Assembly: GCF_022664455.2 (NCBI RefSeq)
Contig: NZ_JAKRKC020000001.1
Coordinates: 1,989,001-2,053,000, forward strand
DNA length: 64,000 nt
Direction: 5' to 3'
Source of the DNA: Actinomadura luzonensis
GTDB taxonomy: Bacteria; Actinomycetota; Actinomycetes; Streptosporangiales; Streptosporangiaceae
In this document: positions 36,133-44,265 of the stretch, piece by piece
Position numbering within the stretch: the first letter of the stretch is position 1
How the letters are laid out: every line of letters starts with the position of its first letter
Program-made: the position numbers and the translations under genes
The notes under the pieces: generated by a model
The model's input: only the letters and a program-made list of their open reading frames with translations
What the model was told of the DNA's origin: nothing
The model's database searches: none

Positions 36133-36618
36133 TCATCCCGCTACGGTGCCCGCGCACTCGACGTCCCGGGCCTTGAGTTCCAGGTAGACCCATACCGTGT
36201 GCCCGGTCTCCGGGCTACCGACTCGAGAGAGCTTCATGGAGAGCTCCTTGACGATCGCGAGTCCCAGCCCGCCCACGCTCAGCTCCTGCTCGGCCTGCTG
36301 ACGCTTGTACTGTGGGATCCCGGCTCCACCGAGATCGCAGACCCCGATGTAGGCCGGGCCTTCGATCGGTAGCTGAACCTCCACCCCGAACCAGCCTCCC
36401 GTGTGGCCGGACCGGGTGTGCAGCAAGGTGTTGGTCGCGAGCTCAGACACGATGAGTCCGGCGTCGTTCTCGCGACCCGTTCCGGCGAACAACGCCTCGA
36501 CCATGCGCCGGGCTTGCCGTACCTGGTCCATTTCCCCGGAGAACACGCACCGCCACGCCATCCGTGCGGGCGCGCGCATCCAGTCCTGTCGTTCCTGCGG
36601 GGTCGTCGTTTCGATCAT
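36133..36618 (-). CDS. Anti-sigma/regulatory histidine-kinase-like ATPase
   Basis: This is 161 residues from the ATG at 36618, preceded by GTAGGAGGAACG; the open frame upstream is unlike protein. It has the GHKL fold of RsbW-type switch proteins: N box GLIVSELATNTLLHTRSG, G1 VCDLGGAGIPQY and G2 VGGLGLAIVKEL. There is no phospho-acceptor domain, so it works as a serine kinase or anti-sigma protein and not as a full histidine kinase. Its partner anti-anti-sigma factor is not in the window. It is divergent from an XRE/TPR regulator. Confidence 0.82.
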   Translation of the reverse strand: MIETTTPQERQDWMRAPARMAWRCVFSGEMDQVRQARRMVEALFAGTGRENDAGLIVSELATNTLLHTRSGHTGGWFGVEVQLPIEGPAYIGVCDLGGAGIPQYKRQQAEQELSVGGLGLAIVKELSMKLSRVGSPETGHTVWVYLELKARDVECAGTVAG

Positions 36619-36887
36619 TCGCAGCGTTCCTCCTACGGCCGTGGGCCGTCGCGTCCGGGGCGGATGCGACGGGCCCCCATGGGGACCTGACTCCACATCA
36701 GGGGTCAAGTCGTCAGATGGATGCGGGACCTCCTTCCGGAGTTGGTGGGCGGCAGCGCGCCTCTGCGCCCGTTTCCTGACCCGACTCATGGCGCATCAGC
36801 GGCTCCTCACCCTCAGGTGAGTAGCGAATTGGTCACCCACAGCGAACACCTGCGAAAACGGGGCTGTCAGGAAGAGACTGGAGGAGA

Positions 36888-38258
36888 TTGCAGGAGGACC
36901 TCGGTTACCAGCGCATAGGTGATCCCAGAATGAGCGAAAATGGCGCTAGGCCAGACTGGGTGGAGGACATCCGCGCGAAGCGCCTCCGCCGGTGCTGGAC
37001 TCAGAACGAACTGGCACGGCAGCTCGAGCTCGCTGCTGACCCGAGGACACGCGCCACTCTGCCGAGCCGAAGCTCGATCATCCGGGAGGTCCGCTTCCAT
37101 GAGGCAGGCACTCACCAGCCCGGCCCGGTGTACGCCGAGCTCTACCGACGTGTATGGGCTCAGAACCCTGAACCTGAGACGGCATCGCCATCCGATCTGC
37201 CCAGCGACCACATGGCCCTGGCTTGGACAGTAGGGAGGCTCAACCTGCGCGTAGATCGCCGGACCATCTTGCAACTGGCGGCGGCCGCCACCGCGGGCGC
37301 GGCACTCGACCCTGCCCAACGCCTCATGCGGGCTCTGGGTGGAGACCACCGGCCGGACGATGCGACCATCGCTCATCTTGAAGACCGGACACGTGGCTTC
37401 CATCGCATCGAAGAGCACATCCCCGCCAAGTCTCTCTACCCGGCGCTGATCAGCCATTTGAACGAGGTGAGCACCTTGTTGGAAAGTGGCCTTCCGGATG
37501 CCCATCGGGATCGCCTGGCGGTAGTGGCCGGGGAGAGCGCCATCCTGGCCGCATGGTTCGCCTGGGAGCTGGGGGACGAGCAAATGACGGCCTCCCACAT
37601 CCGCCTGGCCAACGCGGCTGCACAACACGCGAAGGATCACTCCATCGCCGCCTGCATGGCCGGGTACCGCTCGTACATGACGAGTGGAGACGGCGCCCGG
37701 AGCACCCGACTCGTTCAGTGGGGGCTCGACCGGATCGGCGCGGGTGACCCCGCGACACGAGCATGGTTGCTGGCCCGCCATGCTGAGGAGAGTGCACTTC
37801 TTGGGGAACACCGTGACGCGTTGCGCTCGATCCGCGAAGCGGGGGACGTCTACGCGGGCGCGGACATCAACGCCCGTCCATGGACGTGCTTCCTCGACCC
37901 GGGGCGCTTCGCGTCCATGACGCTGACCGTCTACTCACGGCTCAGACGACATGAAGATTCCATCGCCGCCATGGACGAGATCGCGCTTCACCTCGGACCA
38001 ACCACTGAGATCAAGAAGTTGTGCGTCGTCAAAGCCGAGATGGCACTCGCGCATTACCGCCTCGGAGACGTCACCGAGGCGGTCGCCTGCGCGCGATCCG
38101 CCCTCGACGCCACCACGGCGATGGGCTTCCCGCTCGGCTGGGAGCGTCTCGACAACGTCGCCGCGGAACTCAAGCCCTCACGGTCTCAGATCGCGACAGA
38201 GTTCCGCACCGAGTACGCCGCTACTCGCCCTTCGGGGAAGCAGCCGTCTCCTCTGTGA
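36888..38258 (+). CDS. XRE-type regulator with TPR-like C-terminal region
   Basis: This is 456 residues if started at TTG 36888; ATG 36930 (442 residues, MSENGARPDWVED) is an equally good start. Residues about 28-75 form the HTH (KRLRRCWTQNELARQLELAAD). A hydrophobic stretch, RTILQLAAAATAGAALDPA, follows, as often seen in this actinobacterial family, and then a helical repeat region (ARHAEESALLGEHRDALRSIREA and similar) of TPR type. The target is unknown. Its end overlaps the convergent cutA by 38 bases. Confidence 0.8.
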   Translation: MQEDLGYQRIGDPRMSENGARPDWVEDIRAKRLRRCWTQNELARQLELAADPRTRATLPSRSSIIREVRFHEAGTHQPGPVYAELYRRVWAQNPEPETASPSDLPSDHMALAWTVGRLNLRVDRRTILQLAAAATAGAALDPAQRLMRALGGDHRPDDATIAHLEDRTRGFHRIEEHIPAKSLYPALISHLNEVSTLLESGLPDAHRDRLAVVAGESAILAAWFAWELGDEQMTASHIRLANAAAQHAKDHSIAACMAGYRSYMTSGDGARSTRLVQWGLDRIGAGDPATRAWLLARHAEESALLGEHRDALRSIREAGDVYAGADINARPWTCFLDPGRFASMTLTVYSRLRRHEDSIAAMDEIALHLGPTTEIKKLCVVKAEMALAHYRLGDVTEAVACARSALDATTAMGFPLGWERLDNVAAELKPSRSQIATEFRTEYAATRPSGKQPSPL

Positions 38259-38556
38259 TCCAGTTCAGGTAGCCGGCGAGGCCGCCCTCGATGGGGACGG
38301 CTACGATCTCCGGCGTCTCGTAAGAGTGGGCCTCCCTGACAACCACGATGAGATCATCGAGTCGGTCCATCGTGGTCTTCATGAGGATCAAGTACTCGTC
38401 ATTGCGCTGGATCTCGCCCTTCCACCAGTAGGTGGAAGTGATTGGGCCACTGATCTGGGCGCCTGCTGCCACGCGGCTCACAACCACCGCGTTGACGATG
38501 CGCTCAGCCTCTTCACGGCTGTCAGCGGTCACGTGCACTTCGACATGGCGCCTCAT
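38221..38556 (-). CDS. cutA: Divalent-cation tolerance protein CutA
   Basis: This is 111 residues with the full CutA signature: VEVHVTADSREEAERIVNAVV, GAQISGPITSTYWWKGEIQ, DEYLILMKTT and HSYETPEIVAVPI. It forms trimers and is implicated in copper and other metal tolerance, although the molecular role is uncertain in bacteria. Its ATG overlaps the stop of the wbqC-like gene (ATGA), so it is the last gene of a four-gene operon. It runs convergent with the regulator ending at 38258. Confidence 0.9.
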   Translation of the reverse strand: MRRHVEVHVTADSREEAERIVNAVVVSRVAAGAQISGPITSTYWWKGEIQRNDEYLILMKTTMDRLDDLIVVVREAHSYETPEIVAVPIEGGLAGYLNWITEETAASPKGE

Positions 38557-39371
38557 GATGTCGAGCGTACGTCCCTGAAACGATCACTGCCGTTGTTCTG
38601 AATGCGTCCGCGCAGAACCTCCAGTTCCCGCCTCAGGGCATACGGCCCGACGAGCATCAGGGCGTGTACGGCGCTCACTTCCCTAGCGGATGCCCAAACA
38701 CCCGAGGTGGGGGCCTGGAAGGGGAGGACCTCGATCGAATGGACACGGAACGCGGTCGGGTCCAGGTATCGCATGCCTCCGGTCCCGCACAGATAGGTCG
38801 TCGCGCCGGTCAGCCACGCGAGATCGGCGAGCCTCTGCGATCGTTCACCCCGCGCGAGCAGATCGCTGCTGTGCAGGATTTGCCCCGGCCACTCGACCTC
38901 CTCAAGCAGCAGACGCGTGGACAACTCCGTTACGTCCGCCAGCCGGTCCGTTCTCTCGAATTCGGCGAGCAACGGTTCCAGCTGCCTCTTGAACGCCTGC
39001 CAGTGAGCGCTGTGCCCATAGTGGTCGGCGAGCAGTTGGGCAACGCGCCGGCGGCAACGGATCGGATCGGCCAACCTCGCTCCACGGATGGAAGTCGAGC
39101 GACCGTGCGGCAGGTGGGTGGCGATGGAGAGCCACTGCGGCTCCCGCGAGCCGTCGAACGAGGCGAGACGTGCCCGGTGTTGGTAGTCCCTGCGGGCGAA
39201 CTGCACGTCGTCCAGGACGATCCAGTAGTCGGCGGTGAACAACTTGGCCAAGGTGGCCAGCCGGGGGAAGAGGTTGGGCTGGTGGATCGCGCACACCTCG
39301 CCGTACGGCGATTCAGGACGACAAGAGCCTGCTGTCGAATCCGGCGCGGAGAAGAGCCTGGTAGGCGTCAT
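38553..39371 (-). CDS. WbqC-like family protein
   Basis: This is 272 residues with GGAGAGG before the ATG. It matches the WbqC-like family: VCAIHQPNLFPRLATLAKLFTADYWIVLDDVQFARRDYQHRARL, WLSIATHLPHGRSTSIRG, and near the end TTYLCGTGGMRYLDPTAF. Members are often found in polysaccharide or glycosylation clusters, but the reaction is unknown. Its start overlaps the ydcF-like gene end by 59 bases, and it is translationally coupled to cutA. Confidence 0.82.
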   Translation of the reverse strand: MTPTRLFSAPDSTAGSCRPESPYGEVCAIHQPNLFPRLATLAKLFTADYWIVLDDVQFARRDYQHRARLASFDGSREPQWLSIATHLPHGRSTSIRGARLADPIRCRRRVAQLLADHYGHSAHWQAFKRQLEPLLAEFERTDRLADVTELSTRLLLEEVEWPGQILHSSDLLARGERSQRLADLAWLTGATTYLCGTGGMRYLDPTAFRVHSIEVLPFQAPTSGVWASAREVSAVHALMLVGPYALRRELEVLRGRIQNNGSDRFRDVRSTS

Positions 39372-39981
39372 GTACCTCTCCTGGGACGAGCTGCTCGATG
39401 GCGTAACCGAGCTTGGGGTACTCGATCACGCGCTGGAGGTCGCCGACGAGCATGTCGATGACCAGTTTCGGATCGCCGATCGAGCTGACGTAGTCGTCCA
39501 GCTCCAGTGGCTCGGAGGCACACACCACCTCGACGTCCGGCCACACCTTCCGCGCCGTGGCGTACGCCCGGCGCTCCATGTACGGCTTGGAGACCAAGAG
39601 GACCGAACCGGGTTGGATCCCGGCGTCGGCCAGCACCTGACGGGACAGTGCGATGTTCTGGCCGGTGTTGGTGGCGTTCGATTCCAGAAGGATCGCTTCA
39701 TCCGGTACGCCGAGTTCGAGCGCGTGCTCACGGTAGTGGACGGCCTCGCCACGAGGGAATCGGGCCGCAGTGGTGGGGCTGGTGGCGCCGGAGAACACCA
39801 GCAGTGGGAACCACCCAGCGCGGTACAGCTCGACCGCAGCACGCGCGACCCCGAGGTCGTGGCTGCCCAGACCGATGGCCACATCGCACCGGCGCAGGTC
39901 GTGGTGCATCTGGTGGTAGTCCCAGATCGCGCGCGCGTGTCGCCACTGCTCGTCGGTGATGACCTGCTGTTTGACGCTCAC
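39313..39981 (-). CDS. YdcF-like DUF218 family protein
   Basis: This is 222 residues. It has the DUF218 core: DVAIGLGSHDLGVARAAVELY, PLLVFSGATSPTTAARFP, GEAVHYREHALELGVPDEAILLESNATNTGQNI, and VLLVSKPYMERRAYATARKVWPDVEVV. YdcF and SanA relatives are linked to envelope functions, and YdcF binds SAM. No membrane segment is seen here. GTGA overlap with the XRE regulator gene upstream and a 59-base overlap with the wbqC-like gene downstream show one operon. Confidence 0.85.
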   Translation of the reverse strand: MSVKQQVITDEQWRHARAIWDYHQMHHDLRRCDVAIGLGSHDLGVARAAVELYRAGWFPLLVFSGATSPTTAARFPRGEAVHYREHALELGVPDEAILLESNATNTGQNIALSRQVLADAGIQPGSVLLVSKPYMERRAYATARKVWPDVEVVCASEPLELDDYVSSIGDPKLVIDMLVGDLQRVIEYPKLGYAIEQLVPGEVHDAYQALLRAGFDSRLLSS

Positions 39982-41099
39982 TCGGCTGCTCCCTGATCGC
40001 CGTGGGAAAGAAGAACGGTGGTTCTCCCCTGGGTGGACCGCTGGATGCCCTCGATGCTGCGCAGTTGGTGCGCGAGCCCATGCTTTGCGGCCTCGCGCGC
40101 GGCACGATCGAGGATCACCAGCCCATCATCCACGGTGGCCCGGTCGGAAAGCAGGATGTGCCCGTAAGCCGTCTCCAGCCGTACTCGTTGCATGGGGACG
40201 TCGGTGACGGCGGTGGCGCGGGCGAGGTCGATCAGGCGCAGCGCCTCCGATAGGTTCTCGGAGCCACGGTGGGCCAGAGCGAGTTTCTGGTGCGCGACCG
40301 ACCAGTCCTCGGGCTCACCGAGGCTCTCGAACTCGCAGATGGCGGTCGTCATCAGGCGGGCCGCGTAGTCGTTCTTGTCGTTCTTGCTCAAGGTGGTGCC
40401 GACCCACAGCCTGGCTCGTGTCCGGTCGCGTGGGGAGAGCCGGTCGTCTACCGCCAGCGACTCGTACTCCTTGGCGGCCTCGTCCAGCCGGCCCGACATC
40501 TCGGCGACGACCGCCAGCGACAGGTCGAGCTGGGCGATGCGGCGGGGGATGTCGAGCTGGCAATAGATCGAGCGCGCGCTGAGGTAGGAACGACGAGCTG
40601 ACAGAGGGCCGGCCACTGCGCCTTGGTCGCGTTGGAGGTCGCCGAGCAGCGTCGTCGATCGGGCGAACAGGTACAGGCCCTTGTCGTCGAGAGCGTGGGG
40701 ATCGTAGCGGGTGAGCCATCGGTTCAACAGGTCTCTGGCGTAGCTGAAGCTCTGGCGACTGAGGGCGACCACACTGCGGTCGAGGTCGTCGGTCCACGTC
40801 TCGTAATCCCAGGCTCGTGGTCCCACGCGCGTGACTCGGAGACCTTGGTCGGTGTTCTGCGCCAGTTCCAGGAGTTGGGTCTCGAACCGCAGGTGGGCCG
40901 CCGAGTCCGCACGGGCGAGCGCGGTGTCCAGGATGGCCTGGGTGTCAGGGCGGGGCCGGGTTGCGGGACCGAGATGGTCCCACTTCGCCACGGTGCGGGG
41001 AGCCACTCCGAGGTGCTGGGCGAATACCCGCACGCTCATCCGCAGGGCAAGACGAAGCGCACGGGCTTCGAGGCCGGTCCACTCATGCACGCTCGTCAC
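39978..41099 (-). CDS. XRE-family regulator with TPR-like region, operon leader
   Basis: This is about 373 residues from the GTG at 41099, which is preceded by GGAAGGGAG; ATG codons at 41123 or 41141 are alternatives, and the open frame to 41270 is unlikely. The HTH is EWTGLEARALRLALRMSVRV, then FAQHLGVAPRTVAKWDHLG. The remainder is helical repeats (for example YARDLLNRWLTRYD, LDEAAKEYESLAVDDRLSP). It overlaps the DUF218 gene (GTGA), so it probably regulates its own operon. It is divergent from the resolvase-like gene. Confidence 0.8.
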   Translation of the reverse strand: MTSVHEWTGLEARALRLALRMSVRVFAQHLGVAPRTVAKWDHLGPATRPRPDTQAILDTALARADSAAHLRFETQLLELAQNTDQGLRVTRVGPRAWDYETWTDDLDRSVVALSRQSFSYARDLLNRWLTRYDPHALDDKGLYLFARSTTLLGDLQRDQGAVAGPLSARRSYLSARSIYCQLDIPRRIAQLDLSLAVVAEMSGRLDEAAKEYESLAVDDRLSPRDRTRARLWVGTTLSKNDKNDYAARLMTTAICEFESLGEPEDWSVAHQKLALAHRGSENLSEALRLIDLARATAVTDVPMQRVRLETAYGHILLSDRATVDDGLVILDRAAREAAKHGLAHQLRSIEGIQRSTQGRTTVLLSHGDQGAAE

Positions 41100-41256
41100 G
41101 TCGCTGCTCCCTTCCACGGCCATGGAAGCACGCAGAGCCATCGAGGGACTACTGAAGTGCAACGCAAGTGCGACAGCAGGTCGTTTCCAGCCGGGTCGGC
41201 GCTGACCATGCTCGAAGTGCGGGCCAAGAACCCCGACCACGGTAAGGACGGCTACC

Positions 41257-41712
41257 TTGTGGACACTCACCGAACAACACGATGTGGATCGCCCGATCGT
41301 CTACGGGTACCTGCGCCTACACCGCTCGACTCCCGAGCGACAGGCAGCGCTGACGGTGACCCTCGCCCAATACTGCGACCAGCACGAATTGCGGCTCTGC
41401 GGAATCTTCATCGAGCGACGACCCGAGTCGGTGGATGCCCCGGCATTCGCCGGCCTGCTGGACGTCCTTCTCCTGTCGGGCGCCTACGGGGTGGTTCTGC
41501 CCTCCGCCCGTCACCTGGGCGGGAAGCAGGTGGCCGCTCGGCGGCGGGAACAGCTCAAGGCGACTGGCGCACGACTGCTGTTCGTACGTGGCCCTCTCCG
41601 TACCGCGCTCCGGAGGTCGGACCTGGCCGGCGTCCCCGGAACGGCTGAGCCCGGCGTGGCAGCCGCCACAACACGCGGTCCTGCCACGCCGAGCGCGAGC
41701 GGCCCGGTGTAG
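41257..41712 (+). CDS. Resolvase-domain-like protein without the catalytic serine
   Basis: This is 151 residues from TTG (TAAGGA nine bases before). It resembles the N-terminal serine-recombinase fold: IVYGYLRLHRSTPERQAAL, then LAQYCDQHELRLCGIFIERR, AFAGLLDVLLLSGAYGVVLPSARHLGG and GARLLFVRG. Where active recombinases have Y-x-R-(V/L)-S, this has YLRLH, so the catalytic Ser seems to be His. It has no DNA-binding domain after residue 115. It is probably an inactive regulatory relative. The C-terminus is Ala/Pro/Thr-rich. Its function is unknown. Confidence 0.6.
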   Translation: MWTLTEQHDVDRPIVYGYLRLHRSTPERQAALTVTLAQYCDQHELRLCGIFIERRPESVDAPAFAGLLDVLLLSGAYGVVLPSARHLGGKQVAARRREQLKATGARLLFVRGPLRTALRRSDLAGVPGTAEPGVAAATTRGPATPSASGPV

Positions 41713-41805
41713 TCGTCCCCGCCATATCGCGCCTTCGGCGCAGGCCGAGCGGTTGTCTCGGTCGGCCTGCGCCATCAGAACGTCCCTGTCACCAAGGAGG
41801 AGCCC

Positions 41806-42351
41806 GTGCTGACCCGTGAGGCCGAAACCGGCGCTGACGCGACAGCGAGGAGGCAGGTGGCGGATCTTGCGGTGAGGCGGCCCTCCGGTCTGCGCCATCA
41901 GCCGGTCCTCAAGGAGATATCGATCTTGGCGCCCGACGCCGACGAAACAGCGTGCAGGGACGTCCCTGGCCAAGGCGATCGTGCACGCGCGGCTGAGCCG
42001 ACGTTCACGCCAGCCAACCTCAGGTGGGAGGCGTACACGCCCAGAGGCGCTGTCCTCCGCATCAGCTGCACATCCTGCTGTGGGGCCTACGAACTGGCGT
42101 CCGAGGGCGGGCAATCGCTTGTACTACGGCCGGACGGAGACGGAGGCCATGAGGAGACAGCGCGCGGCCTCCACCGCCAGGCCCTCCGCGTCTACATCGC
42201 TCTCGCCGAAGCACACCGCTCCGAGCATCTGCGCCGCGGCGGACGCCCTTCCCCAAAGAGAAGGGACGACGCGGCTGAGCCACCCAGCCGCCCGCCGGCA
42301 GCCTCGACCGACCAATTGCCCATCACGAGCAAGAAGTCTGTCCAGTCGTGA
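41806..42351 (+). CDS. Unknown protein upstream of the 7-deazaguanine genes
   Basis: This is 181 residues from a GTG with a strong AAGGAGG site. The middle, LRWEAYTPRGAVLRISCTSCCGAYELASEGGQ, has a Cys-x2-Cys-Cys cluster that could bind metal. A basic Arg-rich C-terminal tail follows. The N-terminal half (RRQVADLAVRRPSGLRHQPVL) and the tail are probably disordered. No family is recognised. It is encoded about 100 bases before queD on the same strand and may belong to the same transcript. Confidence 0.6.
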   Translation: MLTREAETGADATARRQVADLAVRRPSGLRHQPVLKEISILAPDADETACRDVPGQGDRARAAEPTFTPANLRWEAYTPRGAVLRISCTSCCGAYELASEGGQSLVLRPDGDGGHEETARGLHRQALRVYIALAEAHRSEHLRRGGRPSPKRRDDAAEPPSRPPAASTDQLPITSKKSVQS

Positions 42352-42449
42352 TCGCTGTCGCACTGGCGCCCGACATACAGGCCATGCAGCTCGTACAGTC
42401 CGGCATCCGCTCAGGGACGCGCGTGTCGGAAATCGACCAAGGAGGGTCC

Positions 42450-42857
42450 ATGGACCGTTCCGTACTGCTCCCGTCCGGGAGGCTCAGCATCGGCAAGGTG
42501 TTCGACTTCGAGGCGGGACACCGGCTGCCTGGCCTCCCGCCGGGGCACAAGTGCTCTCAGCAGCACGGTCACAGCTATCAGGTCGAGGTGATCCTCACCG
42601 CGCAGGCCCTGTCAGGTCCCGGCTTCGTCACCGATTTCGGAGACCTCTCACCCTTCAAGAAGTTTCTGGATGCCGAGCTCGACCACCACAACCTGCACGA
42701 GATCCTGCCCTTCGAGCCGACTTCAGAGCGCCTGGCTCAGTACCTCGCCGGATGGTTCATCCAGAACATCGAGCCGAACATTCCAGGCCAACTCGTCGCC
42801 GTCCGGGTCCGCGAGACCCAGCGCAGTTGGGCTCGCTTCGACGCGGAGCAGCGATGA
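42450..42857 (+). CDS. queD: 6-carboxytetrahydropterin synthase QueD
   Basis: This is 135 residues from ATG after AAGGAGGGTCC; an open extension upstream has no support. Zinc His residues are seen in FEAGHRL and QQHGHSY, and the catalytic Cys in GHKCSQQHGHSY; VTDFGDLSPFKK and DHHNLHE complete the QueD/PTPS pattern. It converts 7,8-dihydroneopterin triphosphate to 6-carboxy-5,6,7,8-tetrahydropterin in the 7-deazaguanine pathway. It overlaps queE in ATGA. Chromosomal actinobacteria often carry such a set for queuosine-type or antibiotic base synthesis; here it lies on accessory DNA. Confidence 0.92.
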   Translation: MDRSVLLPSGRLSIGKVFDFEAGHRLPGLPPGHKCSQQHGHSYQVEVILTAQALSGPGFVTDFGDLSPFKKFLDAELDHHNLHEILPFEPTSERLAQYLAGWFIQNIEPNIPGQLVAVRVRETQRSWARFDAEQR

Positions 42858-43591
42858 CGGGCACCGACGCGGTAGCCCCCGTCAGCGATGCGGCATTCTG
42901 GCTGCTCATCGCGGAGTGCTTCGGCGTCTCCGAGCCGACCTTCCAGGGCGAAGGCCGAAGCAGCGGCGTGCCGGCCCTCTTCATCCGGCTATCTCGGTGC
43001 AACCTCACGTGCGACTGGTGCGACACCAAGTACACGTGGGACTGGAACCAGTTCGACCCGCGCAAGGAGTCGACGCGGCGAACCGTAGCGGATCTGCTCG
43101 CCTGGGCACTCGCGTCGCCGGTCGAGCTGGTCGTCATCACCGGCGGCGAGCCGCTGATCCAACAGCTGGCGCTGATCCCTCTGGTGCGGGGCCTGCTCGC
43201 GGGAGGCAAGCAGGTCGAGTTCGAGACGAACGGCACCCTGGTTCCGAACTCGGCGCTGCTGGTCGACGGGGTGCGCTTCAACGTGTCTCCCAAACTCGGC
43301 AACTCCGGCGTCGCCGAGCACAAGCGGATCGTGTCCAGCGCGCTGAAGGCGTTCGCGGACAGCGGGCGGGCGACGTTCAAGTTCGTCACACGCACGGTGG
43401 CGGAGCTCGATGAGATCAGCGCCATCGTGGACCGGCACGGCCTGGCCCCGGTGTACGTGATGCCGGAGGGGACCACGGCAGAGGGTCTCATCGAGACCAT
43501 GCGCCTGCTCGCGGACGCCGTCGCGGCCCGCAGATGGCATTTCACCCCACGTCTGCACGTCCTGGCGTTCGCCGAGGCCCGCGGACGATGA
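42854..43591 (+). CDS. queE: 7-carboxy-7-deazaguanine synthase QueE
   Basis: This is 245 residues from the ATG at 42854; the open frame back to 41981 is a shadow. It has the QueE radical SAM cluster C-x3-C-x2-C in LSRCNLTCDWCDTKYTW, FQGEGRSSG at the start, the GGEP motif in ITGGEPLIQQ, and FETNGTLVP. It turns 6-carboxytetrahydropterin into 7-carboxy-7-deazaguanine with SAM and Mg. It is coupled to queD upstream and to folE downstream by ATGA overlaps. Confidence 0.93.
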   Translation: MTGTDAVAPVSDAAFWLLIAECFGVSEPTFQGEGRSSGVPALFIRLSRCNLTCDWCDTKYTWDWNQFDPRKESTRRTVADLLAWALASPVELVVITGGEPLIQQLALIPLVRGLLAGGKQVEFETNGTLVPNSALLVDGVRFNVSPKLGNSGVAEHKRIVSSALKAFADSGRATFKFVTRTVAELDEISAIVDRHGLAPVYVMPEGTTAEGLIETMRLLADAVAARRWHFTPRLHVLAFAEARGR

Positions 43592-44265
43592 CCCCCTTTC
43601 CCCCAGCCTTCGAAAGTGAGGCGACGTTCGTGACGAACGCCGTGTACAGCCAGAGCATGGTTCTGCCTCCACCGCAGACCAGTCTGCCGGTCCCGGGCCC
43701 GATCGATACCGGGCGGGTCGCCGACCTGATCGGCCAACTCCTGGTCGCATTGGGTGAGGACCCCCGGCGGGAGGGCTTGGCGGACACTCCTGCCCGAGTC
43801 GCGGCCTGGTGGGGTTCCTTTCTGGCGTCGGACACCTCGGCGTCGGTCATGTGCTTCGCGGAGTCCCGTCTGAGCGAGCAACTGGTTGTGGTCGGCGGCA
43901 TGAGCGTGTGGTCGCTCTGTGAGCACCACCTGCTGCCCATGCACTTGGAGGTGGCCGCCGGATACGTGCCTGATGGCGAGGTGGTAGGCCTGTCGAAGTT
44001 CGGGCGGATCGCACAGCGGCACGCCGGTCGTCTGCAGGTGCAGGAGCGCTTCACCCGGCAGGTCGCCGAGGAGATCTGCGCTGTGATTGGCAGTGGGGAT
44101 GTCGCTGTCTCTGTCCGCGGCGTGCATCTGTGCATGAGCATGCGGGGGGTGCGGTTGGAGGCTGCCCGCACCACCACCCTGCAGGCACGCGGCCGGTTTC
44201 AGGACGATCCCGTGCTCTCCCAGCAGTTCCTCACCCTGGCCACTCATCAGTGGGGGACGGCGTGA
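43588..44265 (+). CDS. folE: GTP cyclohydrolase I FolE
   Basis: This is 225 residues from an ATG overlapping the queE stop. It has the type I signatures: DTPARVAAWW, SLCEHHLLPM with the zinc Cys and His, KFGRIAQRHAGRLQVQERFTRQ, and VHLCMSMRGV with the second zinc Cys. It converts GTP to dihydroneopterin triphosphate, the first step of the 7-deazaguanine pathway. As a second folE on accessory DNA it is probably dedicated to the cluster and not to folate. A GTG at 43630 is an alternative start. Confidence 0.93.
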   Translation: MTPFPPAFESEATFVTNAVYSQSMVLPPPQTSLPVPGPIDTGRVADLIGQLLVALGEDPRREGLADTPARVAAWWGSFLASDTSASVMCFAESRLSEQLVVVGGMSVWSLCEHHLLPMHLEVAAGYVPDGEVVGLSKFGRIAQRHAGRLQVQERFTRQVAEEICAVIGSGDVAVSVRGVHLCMSMRGVRLEAARTTTLQARGRFQDDPVLSQQFLTLATHQWGTA

